This document shows, one piece after another, positions 1 through 7,172 of a DNA stretch of 64,000 bases (position 1 is the first letter of the stretch; every line of letters begins with the position of its first letter). A program made the position numbers and the translations under genes. The notes below the pieces were generated by a model. That model was not told where the DNA came from. It made no database searches and saw nothing but the letters and a program-made list of their open reading frames with translations. Source of the DNA: an uncultured Dorea sp. (GTDB lineage: Bacteria > Bacillota > Clostridia > Lachnospirales > Lachnospiraceae); assembly GCA_910584615.1 (NCBI GenBank), contig CAJUAM010000010.1, positions 1 through 64,000 of the forward strand, in the 5' to 3' direction.

Positions 1-294
1 CCAAAGTAACAGATTTTTATATTTTATCTGTCTACTTTAGAGGTATCATATCAAATAGTGACGGCTTAATGAAAAATTAAGTCTTTAATACTAAGGGTAA
101 GCCGCTTCTGGTTTCCCTTTCTGTGTCTTTAATATAGCATATCTGAGAGCCGGACGCAAGCGGAACAATCTTTATAAATTTTCGTGAAAGAATGTATGTT
201 CGGACTTGCAAAGCGGACGAAAACATAGGCTTATGAGTCTTTCGCGCAGAGCATTTTGCCGATAGTGGCATAATGGTTATAAAAATCGCTTAAT
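1..294. other. Left-edge stretch without a recognisable gene
   Basis: I find no convincing gene here. The only open frame (minus strand, 77-271) has no ribosome binding site and a composition unlike the neighbouring proteins. A short inverted repeat, CTTAAT/ATTAAG, lies at about 65-81. The stretch adjoins two gene remnants and probably belongs to the same degraded segment. Confidence 0.4.
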
Positions 295-576
295 CTAATG
301 GACAAATTCTATAATCCAGTCAGGAGCACCGTTACACCCCTTATCTGTAAGCTTATTTTTGTCGCATATTACAGAAATATCCGGTTCAACATAGTTTTTA
401 TCGTCTTCGTTTAAAAATACGGCAAACGGGGCAATATTCAGCTCACAGGAACCGCCATTCTTTTTAATATGGTTGTTGATAATGGTTGAAAGCTCCAAAG
501 TGATTCGCTGGTGCGCTCGGCTCGAAGGAGCCATAGAATAAATGCGTCCGCGTACCTCTTTCTTAATATGTGAAGC
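295..576 (-). pseudogene. Uma2-family (DUF820) endonuclease-like fragment
   Basis: The minus-strand frame contains an IYSMAPSSRAHQRI stretch, then a VEPDISVI motif and a PDWIIEF motif, the order seen in the N-terminal half of Uma2/DUF820 proteins of the PD-(D/E)xK nuclease superfamily. Family members are usually about 180-200 residues, but this frame stops straight after IIEFVH and so lacks the C-terminal half. Upstream of the ATG at 534 the frame stays open for about 14 more codons with plausible Uma2-like residues and no good start or ribosome binding site, so the 5' end is also damaged. I infer a dead remnant. The family call rests on motif recall and is moderately secure. Confidence 0.55.
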
Positions 577-596
577 CCGCCTTTACGCATCTAATT

Positions 597-731
597 TTAA
601 GAATCGCGTTTCATGGTTTCGTCAATAGCCCGAATAACAAATTGATTCATAGATTCCCCTTGCTGTTCTGCATGAGCTTTAATGATTGCTTTTTGTCCTT
701 TGGGTACACGGATACGGACATCTTCAATCTC
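597..731 (-). pseudogene. Ribbon-helix-helix (Arc/CopG-like) protein remnant
   Basis: Reading the minus strand from about 731 to the stop at 599-597 gives a 44-residue frame with DVRIRVPKGQK, AHAEQQGESMNQFVIRAI and DETMKRD. This is a ribbon-helix-helix fold: a short basic beta strand followed by two helices, as in Arc-type repressors and many antitoxins. A TAG lies just upstream in frame, and the only nearby ATG is in another frame, so the N-terminus is missing. It lies just upstream of the Uma2-like remnant on the same strand. It looks like debris of a small accessory locus, not an active toxin-antitoxin pair. Confidence 0.5.
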
Positions 732-892
732 CTAAATTTATGATTAAGACATAAGCGGCATGATGGATTAAAGGGAATAAAAATAATTCTAATTATCCTT
801 TATTATATCCATATTATACTACATGCCAATACATGCGTCCATAATCTGCCCGAATCTGCCGGGCGCAAGACAAAATAAGAGGAAGAGAAAAG

Positions 893-922
893 CCCTGGAA
901 ATGCTTGATTTCCAGGGTTTTT
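893..922 (+). terminator. Strong intrinsic terminator with no intact gene before it
   Basis: A perfect 10-bp stem (CCCTGGAAAT, five-base loop, ATTTCCAGGG) is followed by five T residues. No intact plus-strand gene precedes it inside the window, so it presumably ended a transcript lost in the decayed region, or it insulates the gene at 1131. Confidence 0.7.
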
Positions 923-1042
923 GTAGGCATGTAACGATCGATAGTATAACACAAAGCAGGTATGAAAACAATCAAAGTACAAAAAATAGAAAAGATATAA
1001 ATTAGGCTTTAAAAAGCGGATAACAGAAATGCAGCTGTGATA

Positions 1043-1071
1043 TTGTTCTGGAGTCGGTTTCATGCTAAACT
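1043..1071 (+). promoter_or_regulatory. Candidate sigma-A promoter of the AAA+ gene
   Basis: TTGTTC at 1043-1048, a 17-bp spacer and TAAACT at 1066-1071, with the TG of an extended -10 element at 1063-1064. It lies 60 bp before the ATG at 1131. Match quality is moderate. Confidence 0.4.
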
Positions 1072-1130
1072 AATATACTGATATAGATAAAGATTTTATT
1101 GATTATAAAAGATTATGGAGGTTTTCTTTT

Positions 1131-2615
1131 ATGCCAGTGTTTGATTTTAAAAATTCGCCGGGAATTGACAAAGCAACTGAGTGTACATATACGGTATTTC
1201 GCACGAATGAATCTGTTGCATCTGTAACGCATCCAATTTTTGTTTTGGATAACAGGCGGGCAGGATTGAAACATCATTCCTGCGGTGTATTTACCAACCC
1301 TGCCCAAAGGACGGCTTTTGAATTTAAGAGTGAGGAAGGAGTTGTGAGCGCGGATATCTTACAGATCGACGCTCGTTTTGTGAGCCTTTTGAAATGGCTG
1401 GGAGAGAACCGTATTAATGTACGCCTTTCCGGCGCGGTCAGAGAGGATAAATATATCGTATATAAGATACGGGAGGTTGCTTTTGGCGGGGCAGCTAAAC
1501 TTTCCGCGGAAGATGGATTTTTACAGTTTATGATCGAGCGTCTTCTTTCGAGTAATGCGCCGGAAGAAGAAATCCTGGATGAAGATAAAGAAGAGACTGG
1601 CGACAGGATGAAGCTTACCAGCATTCAGAGCATTACAGATTTTGTAAATTGTGCCGGGAGGACTCTTCCTGATAATATCTGTCTGTGGGCGAGAAGAAAT
1701 CTGGCGGTGGCACGTTCCCATGAGGTGTCGCAGGAAGAGCGCCGTCATGCGCAGCGGGCTCTTTCCATCATGCTGAATGTGCGGTGGAAGAACAATTATT
1801 TCGAGACGATAGATGTTGGAGAGGCACGCCGTATTCTGGATGAAGAGCTTTATGGTATGGAGCGTGTAAAACAGAGGATCATCGAGACGATCATCCAGAT
1901 TAACAGAACACATACTTTGCCGGCATACGGGCTTCTCCTGATCGGTCCGGCAGGAACCGGGAAATCTCAGATCGCCTATGCGGTGGCACGTATCTTAAGG
2001 CTTCCGTGGACAACCCTGGATATGAGTTCCATCAATGACCCGGAGCAGCTTACCGGAAGTTCCAGAATTTATGCCAACGCAAAACCGGGAATCATCATGG
2101 AAGCATTTTCTATGGCAGGGGAATCTAATCTGGTCTTTATCATCAATGAGCTTGATAAGGCGGCATCCGGAAAAGGAAATGGCAATCCCGCGGACGTTCT
2201 TCTGACACTGCTTGATAATCTTGGATTTACGGACAATTATATCGAATGCATGATCCCGACGGTCGGTGTATATCCGATCGCGACAGCCAATGACAGGTCA
2301 CAGATCAGCGCGCCTTTGATGTCCCGCTTTGCTGTTATTGAGATACCTGATTATACGATAGAGGAAAAGAAAGTGATCTTTTCAAGTTATGCACTTCCAA
2401 AAGTTATGAAGCGGATCGGTATGCGTGATTATGAATGTATTTTGACTGCTGATGGACTTGAAACAGTGATTGATATCTATAAAGATACCAGCGGGATCCG
2501 CGACCTTGAGCAGGCGGCCGAACATATTGCTGCCAATGCGCTGTATCAGATAGAAGTGGACCATAAAGAATCTGTAACTTTTGATGCGGAAATGGTAAGA
2601 GAGCTTCTGCCGTAA
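1131..2615 (+). CDS. Lon-like AAA+ ATPase lacking a protease domain
   Basis: This 494-residue protein has an unrecognised N-terminal region (about 1-235) and a C-terminal AAA+ module laid out as in Lon: the YGMERVKQRI linker, a Walker A GPAGTGKS (about 272-279), a Walker B-type strand ending INELDK (about 337-342), sensor 1 ATAND (about 384), an arginine-finger SRF followed by VIEIPDYT, and the sensor 2 GIRDLEQ. Lon's Ser-Lys protease domain is absent, and the frame ends shortly after sensor 2. The Walker B aspartate that normally binds magnesium is Asn here (about 339), while the next Glu is kept. It is probably an unfoldase or remodelling ATPase. A GGAGG site precedes the ATG. It appears to be transcribed alone, since a terminator follows. 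Confidence 0.8.
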   Translation: MPVFDFKNSPGIDKATECTYTVFRTNESVASVTHPIFVLDNRRAGLKHHSCGVFTNPAQRTAFEFKSEEGVVSADILQIDARFVSLLKWLGENRINVRLSGAVREDKYIVYKIREVAFGGAAKLSAEDGFLQFMIERLLSSNAPEEEILDEDKEETGDRMKLTSIQSITDFVNCAGRTLPDNICLWARRNLAVARSHEVSQEERRHAQRALSIMLNVRWKNNYFETIDVGEARRILDEELYGMERVKQRIIETIIQINRTHTLPAYGLLLIGPAGTGKSQIAYAVARILRLPWTTLDMSSINDPEQLTGSSRIYANAKPGIIMEAFSMAGESNLVFIINELDKAASGKGNGNPADVLLTLLDNLGFTDNYIECMIPTVGVYPIATANDRSQISAPLMSRFAVIEIPDYTIEEKKVIFSSYALPKVMKRIGMRDYECILTADGLETVIDIYKDTSGIRDLEQAAEHIAANALYQIEVDHKESVTFDAEMVRELLP

Positions 2616-2660
2616 GTTATAGCCTGCAGCTATTCTGCAGATATTTGGCAGCAGTAAAAA

Positions 2661-2696
2661 AACTGTCACTATTTAACGATAGTGACGGTTTTTTGT
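2661..2696 (+). terminator. Intrinsic terminator of the AAA+ gene
   Basis: A 12-bp stem with one G-T pair (AACTGTCACTAT against ATAGTGACGGTT) and a six-base loop is followed by a T run. It separates the AAA+ gene from the sigma-factor operon. Confidence 0.85.
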
Positions 2697-2753
2697 TGTT
2701 AAATTATCTGCGGAGCCGGTTTATGATCTGTAATCAGATATTTTTAAAAAATT

Positions 2754-2779
2754 TGTAACGGAATATCATGTTGTTCGTC
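2754..2779 (+). promoter_or_regulatory. Candidate ECF-sigma autoregulatory promoter
   Basis: TGTAAC at 2754-2759, a 16-bp spacer and CGTC at 2776-2779. This is the AAC/CGTC layout recognised by many Firmicute ECF sigma factors. It lies about 185 bp before the ECF sigma gene, which fits self-activation of the sigma/anti-sigma operon. The assignment is by motif and position only. Confidence 0.5.
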
Positions 2780-2837
2780 TAATATGTAAACAAGCACAGC
2801 AGAGTGTTTTTAAGGATCAAAGTTGGAGAGGAAGGGG

Positions 2838-2927
2838 ATGATTTTGCTGGATAAAATGGAGAAAGTATATCATAATGAAATTTATGATAATAGAAGTTTT
2901 CAAAGAAACCGGTTTGTTAGCAGTTAA
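2838..2927 (+). CDS. Possible 29-residue leader ORF
   Basis: An ATG at 2838 follows GGAGAGGAAGGGG and opens a 29-codon frame ending in TAA at 2925-2927, about 40 bp before the sigma gene and downstream of the putative ECF promoter. The peptide (MILLDKMEKVYHNEIYD...) resembles nothing I know. It could be a translated leader or chance. The support is the ribosome binding site and position alone. Confidence 0.25.
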   Translation: MILLDKMEKVYHNEIYDNRSFQRNRFVSS

Positions 2928-2965
2928 AAGTGAATGGCTGTAGGATTAGGAAAAGAGGTGATGGA

Positions 2966-3451
2966 GTGAAGATAGATTTTGAGGATATCTATGACAGGTT
3001 TTTTAAGGACGTATATCTTTTTGTGCTTGCCATGAGCGGGAACCAGGCTTTGGCAGAAGACATCACTCAGGAAACTTTTTTTAAGGCATTAAAAGAAATT
3101 GATAATTTCAAAGGGAATTGTTCAGTTAAGTCATGGCTGTGCCAGATTGCCAAAAATCTCTATATTGACGGCGTACGCCGCGGGAAACGTTTTGAGTCTG
3201 TGAAGGAAAATCTGGCAGGAGTTCCTTTGGCGGAGAAAGACATTGAGTCAGCAGTTATCAAGAGGGAAGAGGTGATTTCTATCTATAAAGTACTTCATTG
3301 TCTGGAGGAACCGTACAAAGAAGTGTTTGGACTAAGGACACTGGGAGAGTTGTCCTACAGGGAAATCGGGGACATATTTGAAAAAAGCGAAAGCTGGGCA
3401 AGAGTCACATATCACAGGGCTAGGATTAAGATCAGGGAACAGATGATGTAA
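2966..3451 (+). CDS. ECF-family RNA polymerase sigma factor
   Basis: A 161-residue sigma-70-family protein of ECF size. Region 2 is visible as YDRFFKDVYLFVLAM, ITQETFFKALKEI and SWLCQIAKNLYID. Region 4 is visible as CLEEPYKEVFGLRTLGELSYREIGDIFEKSESWARVTYHRAR, a helix-turn-helix for the -35 element. I chose the GTG at 2966 because AGAGGTG lies at the right distance and MKIDFEDIYD is the usual start of this family; the upstream GTG at 2930 has no such site. It sits 12 bp before the anti-sigma gene, so the two are surely cotranscribed. The signal sensed is unknown. Confidence 0.9.
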   Translation: MKIDFEDIYDRFFKDVYLFVLAMSGNQALAEDITQETFFKALKEIDNFKGNCSVKSWLCQIAKNLYIDGVRRGKRFESVKENLAGVPLAEKDIESAVIKREEVISIYKVLHCLEEPYKEVFGLRTLGELSYREIGDIFEKSESWARVTYHRARIKIREQMM

Positions 3452-3463
3452 AGGAGGGATCTT

Positions 3464-4369
3464 ATGAGTAAAATATCGTGTAACGTAAATAAAGACTTGC
3501 TTCCGCTGTATGTAGATGACGTATGCAGTGAGGAAAGTAAAAGTATGGTGGAGGAGCATCTCGCTGAGTGCGAACAATGTCAGGAATATTATGAGGCATT
3601 GAGAGAGGGTATTCCTACAGAAAAGATTGAAGAGGAAAAAGAAGGACTCTTATCTGAGGAAAACATGAGACAGGCGGCAGTATCGGTCATAAAAGAGACA
3701 AAAAAGGAGATTTCAAAAAGCCAGGTGCGGAAAGTAGCAGTAGTGATGGCCGCTTTTATTTGCGTTCTTTTTGTGCTGGAAGGGCTGAGCGGTTCTTTTA
3801 TGGGAGGATGGTTAGGGAAGATTCCGATATTTGATCTGCGGCTTAAGGTTGGAGACGTACATGTTACGGAAATGTACCAGTTAGAAAACGGATACTTGTA
3901 TATTACAGTGGAATCGGATAAAGAAAGCAGAATGTGCTATGCAGGAAATCAACAGGAGATTTTAGATAAAAAAGAAGGATTTACCGGAGAATATGAAGGG
4001 GTTTTCGGATTACAGAATGTACCTTTGGACATCAATGCCATTGGTATGAAGAGCTGTACTTTTATCTTTCCCCTGTCCAGGGAGGTGCGGGAATCAAACG
4101 GAGAGATCAGGAAGCGGGAAGATTCAGCTATATACCTGGAAGGAAAGGGTGATAAGCGGATCAAAGTCTGGGAAAAAGGACAAAAAGTAGAGAAAGCGCC
4201 TTTGGAGATTGAAGCAAAGGCAAAAAGGGAGATAGAAGAAAGAGATACGGATTGGGAAGGAAAGATCCGGAAGGGAGAGATAACAGTTGAGGAGGCTGCT
4301 GAGAATGCGGCCGGAGATGTATATATCATAATGGAACTTAATGAAAATCCAAGAAAGAAAAGTGATTGA
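3464..4369 (+). CDS. Membrane anti-sigma factor with zinc-finger domain
   Basis: A 301-residue protein. The N-terminus carries the zf-HC2 pattern of anti-sigma factors, ending HLAECEQC (about 32-39), which holds the cognate sigma factor in the cytoplasm. One transmembrane helix follows at about 91-108, then an outer domain of about 190 residues without a family I can name, rich in Lys/Glu at its end (about 245-290). AAGGAGGG precedes the ATG, and the sigma gene is 12 bp upstream. The outer domain is presumably the sensor or protease target. The C-terminus is slightly odd: past the stop, a second frame repeats a YIIM motif (see findings). Confidence 0.85.
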   Translation: MSKISCNVNKDLLPLYVDDVCSEESKSMVEEHLAECEQCQEYYEALREGIPTEKIEEEKEGLLSEENMRQAAVSVIKETKKEISKSQVRKVAVVMAAFICVLFVLEGLSGSFMGGWLGKIPIFDLRLKVGDVHVTEMYQLENGYLYITVESDKESRMCYAGNQQEILDKKEGFTGEYEGVFGLQNVPLDINAIGMKSCTFIFPLSREVRESNGEIRKREDSAIYLEGKGDKRIKVWEKGQKVEKAPLEIEAKAKREIEERDTDWEGKIRKGEITVEEAAENAAGDVYIIMELNENPRKKSD

Positions 4370-4438
4370 TGCGATTGTGACGGATAATCTATATATCATA
4401 ATGGGAGCAAAGGATTAGTTTTTCTGTAAACCAGACGA

Positions 4439-4478
4439 TATATTATATAGAAAGAATCGTGGCGTTTTATATAATATA
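4439..4478. repeat. AT-rich inverted repeat before the orphan gene at 4490
   Basis: Ten-base arms TATATTATAT (4439-4448) and ATATAATATA (4469-4478), 20 bp apart. The second arm ends next to the AGGAGGGG site of the gene at 4490, so in RNA the hairpin could affect access to the ribosome binding site. In DNA it could be an operator. Confidence 0.45.
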
Positions 4479-4489
4479 GGAGGGGTTTG

Positions 4490-5629
4490 ATGAGCAGGAT
4501 AAACAGTGCGTTGCCGCAGGTCGCGGGAAAGAATATCCAGACGGTGTCCCCGAAGGCAGAAGTTCAGGCAGAACCTTCCGGCAGCGGCAAGGAGATTACA
4601 AAGGATGAGTTTATGCTTTCGGAAGGCTGGCCGAAACAGACAGTGCTTAAGAAAGCGGTGATTGAAGAGCTGGCTACTTTGCAGAAGGATTTTTCGAAGG
4701 TCCATATTGTGATCGGAGAAGGAATAGGTCAGGATGATCTGGCGGAAGCGGCGGCTGGGCTTGGGGGCGGAAAGCACCTTATCATATCGAAGGAATGGCT
4801 TGAGATGATGGGAGCAGATGCAGAATCATTTGAAAAAGGAAAGACGATCCTCAGGCAGGTGCTCACACAGCTTTCTAAGGATAGTGAGGGAGTTCTTGCA
4901 CAGGGAGCTTATATCGGGGAAAATGAAGTGCGCGTGTGGGCAGTGATGGAACCGGTAGCGGAACAGGAAGAAAAGGATGATCCGTATGCAGAGGAAAAGC
5001 GTGTGATAGAGCAGATGAAAAAGATGACGGAAGAGATGAAGAACGCAAAGAATAAGAGCCATATCAAGGTGTCGGCGTCAGCGTTTTCCGTATCAGGGAT
5101 TTACTCACGTCTTGCAGGAGCTAAAAGCAAAGGACAAGTGCAGGCGGCTATGGGAGAGGCCAGAAGAAGTATGGCATCCTTGAGGACAGTGGTAAGCCTT
5201 GGCAGTCAAAAAGAAGCTGCTAAAGCGAGGGCAGCGATCAATTCTGTGCAGAAGGTTTTAGTCAGAGGCAGCCGTAAGATCCGCCGCCTGAATGAAGAAG
5301 AACTGACGAGGATAAAGAAGAAAAGAGCGACAGAGAAGAAAAAGAGAGAAAAGCTTAGAGCGGAGCTTTTAAAAAAGCGTAATTCCAGAAGGATCGCGGA
5401 CCGGGGGATTGCTATGGAAGGACATCTTGCAGATGCGAACCATGCAATGCAGTTCAGGAACCGGGATGAAGAAGAGCGTTATATGGATTATTCTCCGTTC
5501 GCAGCCGCAGCCTCAGTACCGGAGATGCCCGTAGATACCATAGCTGCAGGAACCAATATGTCCAGCGGGATCCAAGTTTCTGATGTCAGTGTTTCGGCAG
5601 GCATATCATTTGATCAGATACTTGCGTGA
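4490..5629 (+). CDS. Orphan cytoplasmic protein with Lys/Arg-rich coiled coil
   Basis: I do not recognise this 379-residue protein. Three parts are visible. Residues about 30-160 form a mixed alpha/beta region with VHIVIGEGIGQDDL, HLIISKEWLEMMG and GAYIGENEVRVW. Residues about 165-300 are helical and very basic, including the KKKRATEKKKREKLRAELLKK run typical of a long coiled coil. The tail from about 310 is low in charge and rich in Ala, Ser and Val. There is no signal peptide or membrane segment. AGGAGGGG lies 4 bp before the ATG at 4490. It follows the sigma/anti-sigma genes after a 120-bp gap with an inverted repeat, so it may be a separate unit. No function is proposed. Confidence 0.75.
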   Translation: MSRINSALPQVAGKNIQTVSPKAEVQAEPSGSGKEITKDEFMLSEGWPKQTVLKKAVIEELATLQKDFSKVHIVIGEGIGQDDLAEAAAGLGGGKHLIISKEWLEMMGADAESFEKGKTILRQVLTQLSKDSEGVLAQGAYIGENEVRVWAVMEPVAEQEEKDDPYAEEKRVIEQMKKMTEEMKNAKNKSHIKVSASAFSVSGIYSRLAGAKSKGQVQAAMGEARRSMASLRTVVSLGSQKEAAKARAAINSVQKVLVRGSRKIRRLNEEELTRIKKKRATEKKKREKLRAELLKKRNSRRIADRGIAMEGHLADANHAMQFRNRDEEERYMDYSPFAAAASVPEMPVDTIAAGTNMSSGIQVSDVSVSAGISFDQILA

Positions 5630-5717
5630 TATTAGGGCTTGAAGTGAGGAAATAGTCTATAGTATTATGAGGTCAAGGGTCTGGACCTTGGTATCACAGT
5701 GTGTAAGGAGAAATAAG

Positions 5718-6077
5718 ATGAGTTTATTATTTATAGGATATCCAAAGTGCAGTACATGTAAAAAAGCGGAAAAATGGCTGAGAGAGCAGGATATTGACTT
5801 TGAATCACGTCATATTGTTGAAGAAAACCCTACTGCCAAGGAGCTTTTTAGGTGGCATACAAAAAGCGGTCTTGGAATCAAGCGTTTTATCAATACAAGC
5901 GGTATGAAATATAGGGAGTTGGGGTTAAAAGATAAGCTTCCGGAAATGTCTGATGAAGAAGTGTATGCGCTTCTTGCAACAGACGGTATGCTGGTAAAGC
6001 GGCCGATCATTGTAGGCGGGGACTTTGTGCTTCCAGGTTTTAAAGAAGCAGAATGGAAAGAGAAATTAAAATCATAA
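5718..6077 (+). CDS. ArsC/Spx-family thioredoxin-fold protein
   Basis: A 119-residue protein of the ArsC/Spx superfamily. It opens with LLFIGYPKCSTCKKAEKWL, a CxxC active site, and keeps the later family pattern of an INTSG stretch and LVKRPIIV. Members include glutaredoxin-coupled arsenate reductases and Spx-type regulators that bind RNA polymerase; the Firmicute relatives of this size with CSTC are usually listed only as arsenate reductase family proteins. No arsR, arsB or acr3 gene is nearby, so arsenate as the substrate is doubtful. Start chosen at the ATG at 5718, after AAGGAG; an upstream in-frame ATG at 5667 has no site and adds a non-homologous extension. Confidence 0.8.
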   Translation: MSLLFIGYPKCSTCKKAEKWLREQDIDFESRHIVEENPTAKELFRWHTKSGLGIKRFINTSGMKYRELGLKDKLPEMSDEEVYALLATDGMLVKRPIIVGGDFVLPGFKEAEWKEKLKS

Positions 6078-6165
6078 TCAGTTTTAAGTTCTGGCGGATC
6101 GTGTGAGGAAACAGTGGATTGTCCCTGCATACGGTCCGCAGTTATTTTAAATATGGCCGCTCCTA

Positions 6166-6951
6166 TTATGAAAGAGCAACATCTAAAACCATCATAAGAA
6201 CAAATCCAAGAGCAACTCCGACGGTTCCTATATTTGAATGTTCTCCGCTTTGAGATTCCGGTATCAGTTCCTCCACTACCACATAGATCATCGCGCCAGC
6301 CGCAAATGACAGCATGTAAGGAAGGACGTAAGTTACGCTCTCTGCGAGGAAAATAGTCAATGCGCCGCCGACAGGCTCTACAATGCCGGACAATACTCCT
6401 GCGGCAAATGCTTTTTTCCGGGACATTCCTTCGCTCCTTAAGGGCATGGAGATGATAGCGCCTTCCGGGAAATTCTGGATGGCAATTCCGACAGACAGTA
6501 CAAATGCTCCTGCCATCGTGATTCCTGTATTTTGAAGCAGTGCGCCAGCTAAAGTTACGCCTACTGCCATACCTTCCGGAAAATTATGGAGAGTTACCGC
6601 GAAAAGCAGCATAGTAGTGCGGGAAAGTGCTGTGTGTATTCCCTCTGGTTTGCTGCTGTCTTTATGCAGATGGGGAATCAGGCTGTCTAGTAGAAGCAGG
6701 AACGCTATGCCAAAAAGGAAACCTGCCGCCGCCGGAATCCATCCGGGTATATTGTGTGCTTCGGTAAGTTCGATCGCCGGAATCAGCAACGACCAGACAG
6801 AGGCCGCGATCATTACGCCTGAGGCAAACCCCAGAAGAAATTTTTCGACCTTTAAGTTCATCGCTCCCCGCATAAAAAATACCATCGCTGAACCAAGCGA
6901 GGTACCAAGAAACGGAATCATCAAAATAGCAAACGCCTGCAAATAAATCAC
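6166..6951 (-). CDS. ZIP-family metal transporter (ZupT-like)
   Basis: A 261-residue inner-membrane protein with about eight hydrophobic segments. It has the paired ZIP metal-site motifs HNFPEG (122-127) and QNFPEG (about 159-164) and a later EELIPE, which together form the binuclear site in helices 4 and 5. It should import zinc, iron or manganese down the gradient. The histidine-containing loop DSLIPHLHKDSS lies before helix 4. A GAGGGTG site precedes the ATG. It is convergent with the gene ending at 6077 and divergent from glyA, so it is a single-gene unit. Confidence 0.9.
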   Translation of the reverse strand: MIYLQAFAILMIPFLGTSLGSAMVFFMRGAMNLKVEKFLLGFASGVMIAASVWSLLIPAIELTEAHNIPGWIPAAAGFLFGIAFLLLLDSLIPHLHKDSSKPEGIHTALSRTTMLLFAVTLHNFPEGMAVGVTLAGALLQNTGITMAGAFVLSVGIAIQNFPEGAIISMPLRSEGMSRKKAFAAGVLSGIVEPVGGALTIFLAESVTYVLPYMLSFAAGAMIYVVVEELIPESQSGEHSNIGTVGVALGFVLMMVLDVALS

Positions 6952-6985
6952 CCTCTAACTATAATTACCCACGAGTCTCAATATT

Positions 6986-7014
6986 ATTATATTCCCTTGT
7001 AAGTAAAATGTCAT
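6986..7014 (-). promoter_or_regulatory. Sigma-A promoter of the ZIP transporter gene
   Basis: On the minus strand, ATGACA (7014-7009), a 17-bp spacer and TATAAT (6991-6986), about 35 bp before the start codon. One mismatch from consensus. Confidence 0.6.
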
Positions 7015-7128
7015 TCATAAAAAGTCTGTTTGTATGTTTTTTTACCTGGCGGTAAAAATAAATCATATAGTTTCACAGAGATGTGAATGGGAAACACCCA
7101 ATAGCAACTTTTCTCTCGGATTAAAGTG

Positions 7129-7137
7129 TGCTATGAT
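7129..7137 (+). promoter_or_regulatory. Extended -10 promoter of glyA
   Basis: TGC directly followed by TATGAT (7132-7137), an extended -10 element 35 bp before the glyA ATG. No good -35 box is seen, as expected for this promoter type. Confidence 0.45.
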
Positions 7138-7172
7138 ATTTTAAAAGATATTTTAATTAAGGAGGATGAGAT

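Noticed and set aside
1521..1913. Long antisense frames under real genes (here under the AAA+ gene; others under araA, glyA and the GH51 genes)
   Set aside because: They lack ribosome binding sites and recognisable motifs, and mirror strongly supported coding frames.
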